Shown: in pieces, positions 26,818 through 35,433 of the stretch | Layout of the letters: each line of letters opens with the position of its first letter | Numbering within the stretch: the first letter of the stretch is position 1 | Assembly (NCBI RefSeq): GCF_022921115.1 | Contig: NZ_CP095075.1 | Span: 1,626,001-1,690,000 of the forward strand | Length of the DNA stretch: 64,000 nt | Direction of reading: 5' to 3' | Origin: Halobacillus amylolyticus | GTDB lineage: Bacteria > Bacillota > Bacilli > Bacillales > Halobacillaceae | Notes under the pieces: generated by a model | Database searches by the model: none | What the model was told of the DNA's origin: nothing | Seen by the model: only the letters and a program-made list of their open reading frames with translations | Program-made: the position numbers and the translations under genes

Positions 26818-27132
26818 ATGGGACCATACAGTAGGAAGAAAGAAAGTGATTTAAATGAAGGTGAACATTACAACTTTCAATATAGGGGTAATCATGCTGC
26901 TGACATTACACTCATCCCTTTAGAAGATATGAGCAAGCTTTACACTTTTGGCATAAAAATGACCGATAAGACGATCCCTGAAGAATTTCAAGGATTAATT
27001 ATGTGTAATAACCGGGAGAAATGTGAAAAATTACAGTTGAACATTCCCCCTGATTTTCCAACCAAGCTTGCGGCTTTACGAGAGGCTATAACAATGGCTA
27101 CCCGGATCTCGATTATCTATAGTAAGGAGTAG
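26818..27132 (+). CDS. Hypothetical cytoplasmic protein (104 aa)
   Basis: About 104 residues. The start at 26818 is preferred over the ATG at 26812 because AAGGGAGA at 26802-26809 is then eight bases away. The sequence is mixed and charged, with no membrane segment or signal peptide. It contains NFQYRGNHAADITLIPLEDM and a CNNREKCEKLQ segment with two cysteines. I do not recognise the family. It stands alone between two terminators. Confidence 0.65.
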   Translation: MGPYSRKKESDLNEGEHYNFQYRGNHAADITLIPLEDMSKLYTFGIKMTDKTIPEEFQGLIMCNNREKCEKLQLNIPPDFPTKLAALREAITMATRISIIYSKE

Positions 27133-27155
27133 TAAAGGCTTTAACTAGAACCATC

Positions 27156-27204
27156 GGAAAGAGCACGCTCCTTTCATTTATATGAGCGTGCTCTTTCCTT
27201 TTTT
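27156..27204 (+). terminator. Intrinsic terminator of the 104-aa gene
   Basis: GGAAAGAGCACGCTC and GAGCGTGCTCTTTCC form a perfect 15-bp stem with a 13-base loop, then TTTTTT. Confidence 0.93.
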
Positions 27205-27249
27205 ATCACTCCCGGCTATTTTTTTCACTTGACTGCGTTTCAGTTCCTT

Positions 27250-28317
27250 CTACTTTCTGCCTGTCCAATAGGCCCCTTCATCCATATGAACAAAGGGAAT
27301 ATCTGTATCCACTTCACCCGTAATCCGTTCCAACTCCACATCTTCGCCACGCAGCCATTTTGCAAAATTAAATTCGACAGGCTCTGCACCTCCGCCGAGC
27401 GCGAACCAGGTCTTCATTTCTCTTGGCAAGTAACCAGATGTATGAATCGTTCCTGCCCAATTGCTGTACTGTTTGGAGAATACCCCTTTATCTGTATCGT
27501 TCATTAGACGAAAGGCGTCGTGCGCTCCACCAAGCTCATCTCTGTGGTTATTGATTGCCTCCAGACGCTTCATCGAATCAACGAGATGGTTGCGGTTTTC
27601 TTTTGTCATGATTTCAAAATGATTGGTACATACGTTAGACTGACGTACCGCCACACCTCTTGGAGAGGCTTCGACAACATACGTTTGATTACTTTTGTCA
27701 AAAACGGTATAGCTGAACGAGTGACGGTGAGGAATGTCTTGCAGCATGGTGACCGCTTCTTCTACGTTCGCACATGATTCTAATACCATTCGCCCGATCG
27801 CACAGCAGATGAACCCGTCTCCCGGTTTTTTCCGGTGCATGAAATTGTAGCCAAGCGTCAATCCATGTTCATTCATGCCGTCCATCCGTCCGGTAATCCG
27901 CTGGGTTGGGCCAGCTATTGCATAACCAGTGTCGGTCGGTTGAAAGAAACTGTAGCGGCCTTCATAGGTTTTCGGCATATAATCATAATTACGAATCATA
28001 TAGCCATCCCCTGTCATAATTGAACAGCCTGAACGCTTATAATCGACACGATAACCGCCAAATTCCATCATCACCTGCTCCATTGACCATTCTAAGGCGT
28101 CACGCAAGCCAACTAGCTCGTCCCATAATCCAGGGGAAAACCTTGTGATTGCCTCCTTCACCTCTATTTCTTCAACGATAAACCTCGGCTTCCTGACCTT
28201 CCACTGCTTTTCACGGTTTTTAACAGTTAAGGAGTTCTTGAGCAGTTCTCCTTGCTTATATCCGAAATCATAATGGGTACCTCGAAATTGTAATAGATTG
28301 CTGTGTACTTTCTTCAA
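27250..28317 (-). CDS. C45-family autoproteolytic acyltransferase/hydrolase-like protein
   Basis: A 355-residue NTN-hydrolase of the acyl-CoA:6-aminopenicillanate acyltransferase (C45) group. In this family self-cleavage before a cysteine makes that cysteine the catalytic N-terminal nucleophile. Here the candidate is C98 in YKRSGCSIMTGDG, followed by the typical RNYDYMP. The segments DGMNEHGLTLGYN and YVVEASPRGVAVRQ also fit. The penicillin name comes from the fungal enzyme; the bacterial substrates are unknown, and a role in hydrolysing an N-acyl amide is plausible. It is a lone gene, convergent with the 104-residue protein. Confidence 0.82.
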   Translation of the reverse strand: MKKVHSNLLQFRGTHYDFGYKQGELLKNSLTVKNREKQWKVRKPRFIVEEIEVKEAITRFSPGLWDELVGLRDALEWSMEQVMMEFGGYRVDYKRSGCSIMTGDGYMIRNYDYMPKTYEGRYSFFQPTDTGYAIAGPTQRITGRMDGMNEHGLTLGYNFMHRKKPGDGFICCAIGRMVLESCANVEEAVTMLQDIPHRHSFSYTVFDKSNQTYVVEASPRGVAVRQSNVCTNHFEIMTKENRNHLVDSMKRLEAINNHRDELGGAHDAFRLMNDTDKGVFSKQYSNWAGTIHTSGYLPREMKTWFALGGGAEPVEFNFAKWLRGEDVELERITGEVDTDIPFVHMDEGAYWTGRK

Positions 28318-28424
28318 CTCTGATCCCTCTTCTGTTGTATGTCGTAATCGTATTCAGTTTAAGGGAATTGTCAGAGGTGGTAAAGTGATGTGAACTGTTC
28401 CAAAGCTACTGAATTCGTAAACTA

Positions 28425-28450
28425 AAAGGCATCTTTTTTAAGATGCCTTT
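28425..28450 (-). terminator. Intrinsic terminator of the tcyABC-type operon
   Basis: AAAGGCATCTT and AAGATGCCTTT pair over 11 bp around a four-base loop, with a T-rich tail on the minus strand. It overlaps the last base or two of the ATPase gene. Confidence 0.85.
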
Positions 28451-29186
28451 ACCGATTAATGAGATTTAGAAACTGTCTTGTTCGCTGTTCTTTTGGATGT
28501 CCAAATAAATCGATCGGTGCGCCCCGTTCGACGATGGCTCCTTCGTCCATAAAAATAACCTCATCTGCTACTTCTTTAGCAAAATTCATTTCATGGGTGA
28601 CGACGACCATGGTCATCCCTTCATTTGCCAGCCCCCTCATCACACGCAAGACTTCACCGACAAGTTCAGGGTCAAGGGCAGACGTCGGCTCATCAAAGAG
28701 CATCACTTTTGGATCGATAGCCATCGCGCGTGCAATACCGACACGTTGCTGTTGGCCACCTGAAAGCTGGTAAGGGTAGACATTCACCTTTTCTTGTAGT
28801 CCTACCTTAGTAAGCAGTTCTGCAGCTTTATCACGCGCTCTTGCTTTATCAACTTTCTGTACAGTCACAGGCCCTTCCATAACGTTTTGTATGGCATTGA
28901 GGTGTGGGAAGAGATTATACGTTTGAAAAACCATGCCTGTTTGCTTGCGAAAATCACGAATTTGTTTTTTACTCACTTTTTTAGAAAAGTTAAGGGTTTG
29001 ATTGTCGATTGTTACCGACCCGCTCTCGGGTTGTTCAAGTACATTTAAACACCGAAGCAATGTAGTTTTTCCAGAGCCAGAAGGCCCAACAATAACGATT
29101 ACTTTTCCTTGCTGGACATGTAAACTAATGTCTTTCAGTACTTTGAGATCACCAAACTGTTTATTAATATGTTCCATAGATAACAT
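28449..29186 (-). CDS. tcyC: Amino acid (cystine-type) ABC transporter, ATP-binding protein
   Basis: A 245-residue ABC ATPase, starting at 29186 where AAGGAGA precedes [14 protein letters not shown] longer upstream frame is open but has no ribosome site. Walker A is GPSGSGKTT near residue 36, the signature is [14 protein letters not shown] near 135, Walker B is [14 protein letters not shown] near 158, and the switch His follows in VVVTHEM. It belongs to the polar amino acid (HisP/GlnQ) group. Length and order match Bacillus subtilis TcyABC, and the upstream binding protein resembles TcyA, so L-cystine is the likely substrate. Confidence 0.85.
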   Translation of the reverse strand: MLSMEHINKQFGDLKVLKDISLHVQQGKVIVIVGPSGSGKTTLLRCLNVLEQPESGSVTIDNQTLNFSKKVSKKQIRDFRKQTGMVFQTYNLFPHLNAIQNVMEGPVTVQKVDKARARDKAAELLTKVGLQEKVNVYPYQLSGGQQQRVGIARAMAIDPKVMLFDEPTSALDPELVGEVLRVMRGLANEGMTMVVVTHEMNFAKEVADEVIFMDEGAIVERGAPIDLFGHPKEQRTRQFLNLINR

Positions 29187-29197
29187 AATGAATCTCC

Positions 29198-29899
29198 TTA
29201 CGTTTTCACATACCGATTTAATCGATTTTCGATTTGATCTTGAATAAGTGACAGGATAAAGCAAATTACCCAATAGATGGCGGCCGCTTCAACATAAACG
29301 AGCAGCGGCTCATACGTTGTAGCGACGATTTCCTGTGCTTTTCTGAACATCTCGCTGACAAGGATCGTTGAAGCTAGTGATGTTTCTTTTACAAGGCCAA
29401 TAAATGAGTTGGACAATGGCGGGATTGATACGCGTGTTGCTTGCGGCATGATCACACGTCGTAATGATTGGAAATAGGACATCCCTATCGATGAGGAAGC
29501 CTCCCATTGTCCTTTTTCAATCGATAAAATCGATGCCCGTATCGTCTCAGATGCATACGCTCCTGTATTTAATGACAGAGCAATCAGGGCACCAACAAAA
29601 GGATCGAACTTTAAGAACTCAATACCTAAGGACCCTAAACCAAAGAATACGATGAATAATTGCACGAGCAGCGGTGTACCGCGGATGATCGACACGTAGA
29701 CACGGGCGATCCCGCTTAATACTTTAATTCCGGATATACGAAAAATAGCTGTCGTAATCGCTAGAACTAATCCAAGGAAAAAAGAGAATAATGATAACGG
29801 AATCGTGTAAATAAGAACTCCTTTCAACAAGGGAAGAAAGGAGTCTTTTAAGATTTCAATTGACTCTGGGCTCAGAAGTGTACTACTTAACTGAAACAT
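29198..29899 (-). CDS. tcyB: Amino acid (cystine-type) ABC transporter, permease
   Basis: A 233-residue HisM/GlnP-type permease with about five membrane helices. The N-terminal [20 protein letters not shown] and the EAA-like loop [21 protein letters not shown] near residue 145 contact the ATPase. [21 protein letters not shown] is typical of polar amino acid permeases. The start overlaps the end of the binding-protein gene by 17 bases, which suggests coupling. Specificity is inferred from the adjacent TcyA-like protein. Confidence 0.85.
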   Translation of the reverse strand: MFQLSSTLLSPESIEILKDSFLPLLKGVLIYTIPLSLFSFFLGLVLAITTAIFRISGIKVLSGIARVYVSIIRGTPLLVQLFIVFFGLGSLGIEFLKFDPFVGALIALSLNTGAYASETIRASILSIEKGQWEASSSIGMSYFQSLRRVIMPQATRVSIPPLSNSFIGLVKETSLASTILVSEMFRKAQEIVATTYEPLLVYVEAAAIYWVICFILSLIQDQIENRLNRYVKT

Positions 29900-30698
29900 C
29901 TTCGTTAAACCATTTTTTCGAGATTTCTTCTAGCGTTCCGTCTTCTTTCATGCTTTTCAATGCCTCGTTAACAGCATCTACAAGCTCCGGATTATTTTCA
30001 CGGAACATCATGGCCGTTTCTGAGGCATCTTCCTCTTTATCCACGATTTCAACTGGTGCGCTTTCCCCTTGTTCATTCAAATAATCAAGAACTGACAGTC
30101 GATCATTGACGGTTGCATCGACACGGCCATTAGCAAGAAGCTGCATCGCTGGGTTAAATCCTTCCACACTCTCAACTTTTGCTCCATAGCTTTTAGCAAT
30201 CGCTGAATAATTACTTGTTAACGATTGTGCTGATGTTTTACCCTCTAAATCTTCAAAGCTGCTGATTTCTTCACTGTTCTTATTCGTCACGAGCACAGCA
30301 GTAGTGTAGGTATAAGGGATAGAAAAGTTGTACTTCTTTTCACGATCTGGTTTAATCCCGACCTGGTTTGCGATCATGTCAAAACGTTCGCTGTTTAAAC
30401 CGGCAAACATCGCGTCCCATTTCGTTTCTTTAAATTTCGCTTCAACGCCCATACGTTTTGCCACCTCACGAGCGACATCAACGTCATAACCCGTCAGTTC
30501 ATCCTCGTCATTATGAAATGTGTAGGGAGCGTATGTTCCTTCTGTGCCTATCGTTAAGACACCTTCCTCTTTAATTTGATCATATAAAGATTGATCACTA
30601 GCCGCTTCATCTCCACTCGTATCTGACTCACTTGATCCACAAGCAGCTAAAATAAAAATAAATAAAGACACAACCATCCATCCAGCATATTTTTTCAT
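29883..30698 (-). CDS. tcyA: Amino acid (cystine-type) ABC transporter, substrate-binding lipoprotein
   Basis: A 271-residue type II periplasmic-binding-fold lipoprotein. The signal peptide ends in a lipobox, ILAACGSS, with the lipidated Cys at residue 20. After a Ser/Asp-rich linker, the domain begins LTIGTEGTYAPYTFH and includes LTGYDVDVAREVAKRMG, KTSAQSLTSNYSAIAKS and the C-terminal [14 protein letters not shown]. These segments closely resemble Bacillus subtilis TcyA as I remember it. GAGGAGGGAAAAGC precedes the ATG. First gene of the operon; regulation by CymR would be expected, but no operator was identified. Confidence 0.85.
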   Translation of the reverse strand: MKKYAGWMVVSLFIFILAACGSSESDTSGDEAASDQSLYDQIKEEGVLTIGTEGTYAPYTFHNDEDELTGYDVDVAREVAKRMGVEAKFKETKWDAMFAGLNSERFDMIANQVGIKPDREKKYNFSIPYTYTTAVLVTNKNSEEISSFEDLEGKTSAQSLTSNYSAIAKSYGAKVESVEGFNPAMQLLANGRVDATVNDRLSVLDYLNEQGESAPVEIVDKEEDASETAMMFRENNPELVDAVNEALKSMKEDGTLEEISKKWFNEDVSVK

Positions 30699-31049
30699 TG
30701 CTTTTCCCTCCTCAAGATATTAATCCCTATTATTAAAGTCGGGTTAATTACCTTTAAAGATCATACAAGGTGAATCAAACCTCGTCAACAAAATAACTCA
30801 CCATTAGTATGGGCTAACATTTTAAAAAAATCAGATTCAAATAAAAAACCTCTTGACTTCTATATTCAGAAGTCAAGAGGTTTATTCAGTACAGTTCACA
30901 TAACTATAGATTAATTGTATGACATAACTACAACAGGAATCTTTCACTGAACAAATCCTTTATGTATAAGCCTATTCTTAGATGCCATGGTGTTTTGCCC
31001 TTCCACTACGCAACTCCTAACATATCTTATTTACGAAGGGGGTGTAATA
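30699..31049. other. Intergenic stretch with a strong isolated hairpin
   Basis: It contains the tcyA ribosome site, an AT-rich region presumed to hold the tcyA promoter, and a perfect hairpin at 30846-30882 (AAACCTCTTGACTTC / GAAGTCAAGAGGTTT, eight-base loop) followed by T-rich sequence on both sides. CATATCTTA at 31021-31029, just before YjcZ duplicate B, fits a SigK -10 box. No gene is seen. Confidence 0.6.
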
Positions 31050-31160
31050 ATGAGTGGATATGCTGGTGGAGGATTTGCTTTGATTGTTGTCCTCTTCATC
31101 CTACTAATTATCGTTGGAGCTGGTGGCTTCGGCGGTGGTTTCGGTGGATATGGTTATTAA
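31050..31160 (+). CDS. YjcZ-family sporulation microprotein (36 aa), duplicate B
   Basis: A 36-residue protein identical in sequence to that encoded at 24330. GAAGGGGGTG at 31036-31045 precedes the ATG. The DNA differs only at a few silent sites, and the immediate upstream segment GGGGGTGTAATA is shared. A CATATCTTA box lies 20 bases upstream of the start, consistent with late mother-cell transcription, although no correctly spaced -35 was seen. It stands alone, divergent from tcyA and convergent with the glutamate dehydrogenase gene. Confidence 0.87.
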   Translation: MSGYAGGGFALIVVLFILLIIVGAGGFGGGFGGYGY

Positions 31161-31273
31161 GTTTGAGTAGTTGAAATTCCACGTGTTAGATCCCGATAAA
31201 ATAGTTATTCTTATAATGAAAAGGCTGACGGGAAGCTCTCGTCAGCCTTTTAGTGGATTAAATCTTTGTCATC

Positions 31274-32649
31274 TTAATACAATTTACCTTGTCGATACAT
31301 AACGGTGGAAAGCTTCATAACAGAATGAATGTAGCAATTTTGACGAAGAGCGAAAGGATCGCCAAAGAATTGCGGCAAAATGGTATCCATCGTCTTCTTC
31401 ATTTTATCAAAAAGCAAATCATATATTTCTTCTTCCTTATAAAATTGTGTCTCACGACCTTGAATCCATTCCAAATAAGAAACAATTACACCGCCCGCAT
31501 TAGCAAGAATATCAGGAACGACGAGCACACCTTTATCACTTAGATATTCATCTGCTTCTTCCGTAATTGGAGCATTCGCCCCTTCAATAATCATTCGTGC
31601 TTTAATTTGTTCCATGTTATCTACATGAATTTGATCCTCAAGCGCAGCCAGCATGAGCACGTCAACATCCAGTTCTAATAAATCGTCTCGATTATAAATG
31701 GTCGCTTTTATATCCTCTCCAGCAAGGTTTTCCTCGGATGCAGGAAGGTCGCCGTCATGCTCCTTTGCATAGTGGATTAATGCTGGGATATCCAGACCGT
31801 CCGAATTATACAGCATCACATTATGATCACTGACGGCAACAATTTGATTTTGCAAATAATTACACTGATAGGCTTCTAAAGCTCCAACAGATCCCAAGTT
31901 TCCAAAGCCCTGGACTGCCATTGTAAGTTTTCGACCAGTATGGGCTAATGCCGTTTTCGCAAATATGTTATCTGTCTTTTTAAGCCATTGCTTATTGTCG
32001 CTTAAGAAGTTGTGCATCATATAACGGAAGGTAAAGTAAACTCCTTTACCCGTGGCTTCCCTACGTCCTAATGAGCCGCCATTGATAATGCTTTTCCCTG
32101 TAAAACTTCCTCTATACGGTTCTCCTGGATGGGTATTTTTGTACTCTGCCATCATCCAGTCCATTTCACGATCCCCCGTACCCACGTCAGGCGCAGGAAT
32201 ATCCTTATCTGGTCCGAGAATATCATTGTGATACTGGACATATTTTTTGCAAATTAAGTTTAACTCCTTAGGGGTGTATTCTTTCGGATTAATCACCACT
32301 CCCCCTTGCCGCCGCCAAATGGGACCTCATGCAGCGCATTCTTCAAGGTCATCAGTCTGGCAAGGTTTGAAACCTCCTCTTCATTAACTGACGGGTGGAA
32401 GCGGATCCCACCTTTATAGGGACCCAGCGTATTATTGTGCTGGATTCGAAAGGACGGAACCCTGATGATCGTTCCATTTTCTAAAGCAACCCTTAAAAAT
32501 GACTTATGTATTTGGTTCGGTGTTGAAAGAATTGCTACGAGCGATTTAAAGGCTTGATCCCTCGTTTGTGCTTTTAAATCAGGCAGAAAATCTTCATCTT
32601 CAAGCAGTGCCTGTAACGATTGTTCAATGACGTTTGTTTTTTCACTCAT
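31274..32649 (-). pseudogene. gudB: Glutamate dehydrogenase (GudB/RocG type), single-base frameshift
   Basis: Two frames give one Glu/Leu/Phe/Val dehydrogenase of normal length, about 458 residues. The N-terminal part, from ATG 32649 with GGAGG upstream, carries the glutamate-binding region LGPYKGGIRFHPSV and reaches PFGGGKGEW then a stop. The next frame continues VINPKEYTPKELNLIC, with the Rossmann motif VQGFGNLGSVGAL and a complete C terminus. Adding one G to the five-G run (C run at 32301-32305 on the plus strand) restores PFGGGKGGVVINP. Either a sequence error or a phase-variable or cryptic allele. The enzyme deaminates glutamate to 2-oxoglutarate. Confidence 0.88.
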
Positions 32650-32904
32650 CAAATTGAGCCTCCATTCTTTTTGACTAATTCCGTTTTAGGTCAATTATAC
32701 TATAATATATTCCCGTATTTATGAATTTAAAACAAAAGAAATGGAATTACTAATCGGAGAGAACGAAAGCGAAAGTGAGAAAAGCAAAAAGTTCTTCTAG
32801 TTTTCCTCCTTCTATTTTGGTAATCTATAACATGCCAACGAAATTGCACGTGAGATCCATTTCTATAGAATTTATATGATTAATGATAGCAAGGAGCGAT
32901 TACC

Positions 32905-33666
32905 ATTCTTCTTAAATACCTGTCTATATTCCTGTTTCTGCTTACTATGATCTGTATTTACAGTCTTGTTTTTGTAAAATGGGGGGAATACAAAGAGATA
33001 GAGCAGGATAATTCCCTTGGGACACAAACGTCTGAACCATTAATAAAGCTAAGCCAAAAAGCAGTCCAAGATGAAAAAATAAAACCCGAATTTCCTCTCG
33101 ATGTTCCGCTCCTCAATCAAATGGATCCACCTCGTCTTTATAACGGTTGCGAAGTGACCAGCATGGCGATGATCTTGAACTATTTTGATATAAATGTTAC
33201 TAAAAATGAACTGGCCGCAAAAGTGGAGCGTGTGCCATTAACTTATGAAAATGGACGTAAAGGGAATCCTAATGAAGGATTTGTCGGCGATATGGAAAAC
33301 GGCCCAGGCCTGTCGATTTATCATGGACCGCTGGCAGAAACAACTAGACATTACGTCGGTGACCGTTTAATTGACTTTTCAGGAAGTCACCCCGATAAGC
33401 TCTATCATTATCTCGATCAAGGACTGCCTGTATGGGTGATTGTTACTTCAACATTCGGGCCCGTCAACAGTTTTAAAGCGTGGAATACACCACAGGGGAA
33501 AATTGACGTCACATTTGATTTACATAGCGTAGTTTTAACTGGCTATGATAAAAATAACTTCTATATTAACAATCCATATGGGTACAAAAACCAAAAAGTA
33601 AACAAGAAACAATTTATTAAAGGCTGGAAACAATTAGGTAGCCAAGCGATTGTAATTACGCGATAA
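32905..33666 (+). CDS. C39-like papain-fold peptidase family protein, exported; apparent ATT start
   Basis: A protein of about 253 residues of the Peptidase_C39_2 type. After the signal/anchor the catalytic core begins DVPLLNQMDPPRLYNGCEVT, with the nucleophile Cys in NGCEVTSMAM, and the His is expected in VTFDLHSVVLTGYD. The only in-frame ATG, at 32947, would leave a truncated signal peptide and no ribosome site. AAGGAG at 32891-32896 is eight bases before an ATT at 32905, and the added residues (LLKYLSIFLFLLT) complete a normal hydrophobic signal. ATT initiation or a mutated ATG is therefore proposed. Substrate unknown. Confidence 0.78.
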   Translation: MLLKYLSIFLFLLTMICIYSLVFVKWGEYKEIEQDNSLGTQTSEPLIKLSQKAVQDEKIKPEFPLDVPLLNQMDPPRLYNGCEVTSMAMILNYFDINVTKNELAAKVERVPLTYENGRKGNPNEGFVGDMENGPGLSIYHGPLAETTRHYVGDRLIDFSGSHPDKLYHYLDQGLPVWVIVTSTFGPVNSFKAWNTPQGKIDVTFDLHSVVLTGYDKNNFYINNPYGYKNQKVNKKQFIKGWKQLGSQAIVITR

Positions 33667-33720
33667 ACTGACATTTTATTATAGTTTTCTTCTATTATTT
33701 TTGGTAATGTTTAAGTTAGA

Positions 33721-33745
33721 GACATCCGAAAGCGTTTTCGATGTC
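33721..33745. promoter_or_regulatory. 25-bp near-palindrome upstream of the NADH dehydrogenase-like gene
   Basis: GACATCCGAAA at 33721-33731 is opposed by TTTTCGATGTC at 33735-33745 with one offset base. The core resembles a cre site but has mismatches at both outer positions. A second GACATC follows at about 33774. It could be an operator for the gene at 33840; no regulator can be named. Confidence 0.35.
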
Positions 33746-33839
33746 GTGTCTTTGAGCGTTTGAGTTTGAGTTAGACATCGGAATGAAGCCAAGCGAGATT
33801 TCTTGAGATATCAATTGATTTTTAAAAAGTGGGTGTTAA

Positions 33840-34904
33840 ATGATGAAAAAGTTAGTTATATTGGGCGGCGGCTATGGCGGACTTAAAATATTAATGAACT
33901 TAATTTCAAATAATCTGCCTGACGATGTACATATCACCGTTATTGATCGAAATCCGTACCATTCCTTAAAGACAGAATTTTATACCATTGCGGCTGGTAC
34001 TGTTGCTGACCGAGATGTAAGGATGGAATTTCCTTCAGATGACCAGGTCAATTACGTGTTTGGCGATATCGAGCATATCGACATTGACGAGCAGCAAATT
34101 TCCATAAAACAATCTAGCGAAGCGATTCCTTACGATTATTTAGTCCTCTCCCTTGGCTGTGAGGATAATTATCATGGCATTGAAGGGGTCGAAGAATTTA
34201 CCGAAAGTGTTCAAACATTCGGCAAAGCACGTAGTACAGGTCTCGCAATCGGGAATTTAAGAGCCTATGGAAAAGTGACCATTGTCGGCGCTGGGTTGAG
34301 CGGCATCGAAGTGGCTTCAGAAGTAAGAGAAAGCAGACCAGACTTAAACATACGATTACTAGATCGCGGTGCATCTGTCCTGAAAGCGTTTGACTCAAAA
34401 ATCCAGGAGTATGTGGAAGAATGGTTTGCCAAAAATGATGTAGAGGTTATTCACCACTCTAATGTTGAATATGTAGAAAAAGATGGGGTTTGTAACAATG
34501 GAGTTTGCTACCTCAATGACGTCACGGTTTGGACTGCTGGTGTCCGACCAAATTACTTGGTCCGTGAACTTCCCTTTGAAAAGGATGAACAAGAGAAAAT
34601 CGTCTTGAACGATTATTATCAAGTTCCCACCCAAAAAAACGTCTATGTTGTAGGGGACTGCGCTTCCTCCTACCACTCTCCAAGTGCCCAGTTAGCGGGC
34701 CAGCAAGGTGAACAAATCGCCGAGATATTAGGATCTATTTTCAAAAATGAGGAGCCCATAAAACCAGAGGAAATTAAGCTCAAAGGTACACTCGGTTCAC
34801 TTGGGAAGTCTGATGGATTCGGCAATATGATGAAGCAGCCTGTCACAGGTCGGCTGCCTCGTTTAGCGAAGTCCGGGGTGCTTTGGCTTAGTAAACGTCA
34901 CTAA
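33840..34904 (+). CDS. FAD-dependent NADH dehydrogenase-like protein (NDH-2/YutJ type)
   Basis: A 354-residue pyridine nucleotide-disulfide oxidoreductase. The FAD-binding motif LVILGGGYGGLKILMNL is at the N terminus, the NADH-binding motif VTIVGAGLSGIEVASEV near residue 145, and the second FAD motif NVYVVGDCASSYHS near residue 270. This is the type II NADH dehydrogenase layout, closest to Bacillus YutJ-like proteins. It lacks a long C-terminal membrane amphipathic region, so its quinone-reductase role is uncertain. Single gene; AAGTGGGTG upstream serves as a weak ribosome site for tandem ATGs. Confidence 0.85.
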   Translation: MMKKLVILGGGYGGLKILMNLISNNLPDDVHITVIDRNPYHSLKTEFYTIAAGTVADRDVRMEFPSDDQVNYVFGDIEHIDIDEQQISIKQSSEAIPYDYLVLSLGCEDNYHGIEGVEEFTESVQTFGKARSTGLAIGNLRAYGKVTIVGAGLSGIEVASEVRESRPDLNIRLLDRGASVLKAFDSKIQEYVEEWFAKNDVEVIHHSNVEYVEKDGVCNNGVCYLNDVTVWTAGVRPNYLVRELPFEKDEQEKIVLNDYYQVPTQKNVYVVGDCASSYHSPSAQLAGQQGEQIAEILGSIFKNEEPIKPEEIKLKGTLGSLGKSDGFGNMMKQPVTGRLPRLAKSGVLWLSKRH

Positions 34905-35106
34905 AAACGACTCTTTTTTCAAATTGCTAATGCAGCTTTTTATCAAGTGAAAATGTATGGAGAAACATCGTGGAGCGAGTGTTGATGCACCCGTTGAAGC
35001 AACTCTTCCCCGTATTTAGAACGGTTTTAAAATAAGTAACTATCTATCCTTGATCGGGATGGACGGTTACTTATTTGTTTCTTTAACGATAACTAGGACT
35101 AGTTTA

Positions 35107-35253
35107 GGGCCTTTAGGTAGAATCATCAGGGATTTGGGAAGAATCTTCTCAACTTTGGAGAGAATCATCGAGGGGCTGGGAAGAGTCTTCTCAACCTTGG
35201 AGAGAATCCCCGGGGGTTTGGGAAGAATCCTTTTGATTTTGGGTAGAATCTTT
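35107..35253. repeat. Seven-unit 21-bp tandem array with 42-bp higher-order structure
   Basis: Units of exactly 21 bases start at 35107, 35128, 35149, 35170, 35191, 35212 and 35233, with consensus ending GGGAAGAATCNTC. Units 3 and 5 share TCAACNTTGGAGAGAATC, and units 2 and 4 share GGGAAGA(A/G)TCTTC, so pairs form a 42-bp higher-order repeat. The reverse complement of the same core appears in the array at 49987-51560. Confidence 0.85.
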
Positions 35254-35357
35254 CTCAGGATATAGTGGCAGAATGATTTCCTCAAAAAATATTCACAACA
35301 GTTGATAAATCTTTAGAACAGCCTTCTCCCACTCAATCTGCCCCCATTTACTAAAGA

Positions 35358-35394
35358 AAGGAACGCACCATCGTCCAAAACTGGTACGTTCCTT
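35358..35394 (-). terminator. Probable terminator of the gas-vesicle operon
   Basis: AAGGAACG and CGTTCCTT pair, continuing with ACCA/TGGT past one mismatch. The minus strand ends in CTTTCTTTAG. It lies 40 bases beyond the gvpU stop. Confidence 0.65.
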
Positions 35395-35433
35395 AAGGAT
35401 CGAAAAAGACCTCTCTCCTATTTTGCAAATTAA

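Larger units (their letters stand above)
34905..35433. other. Intergenic stretch with tandem array and gas-vesicle operon terminator
   Basis: The region holds a seven-unit 21-bp tandem array at 35107-35253 and a hairpin at 35358-35394, both listed separately. No gene with a ribosome site is present; the long open frames over the array exist because 21 is a multiple of three. Confidence 0.6.

Noticed and set aside
30699..30890. T-box or S-box leader for tcyABC
   Set aside because: No T-box sequence or SAM aptamer blocks were found; only an isolated hairpin is present.
35050..35285. Long open frames on both strands over the 21-bp array as a gene for a heptad-repeat peptide
   Set aside because: The period is a multiple of three, so frames stay open automatically. 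Neither strand has a good ribosome site or a family match.
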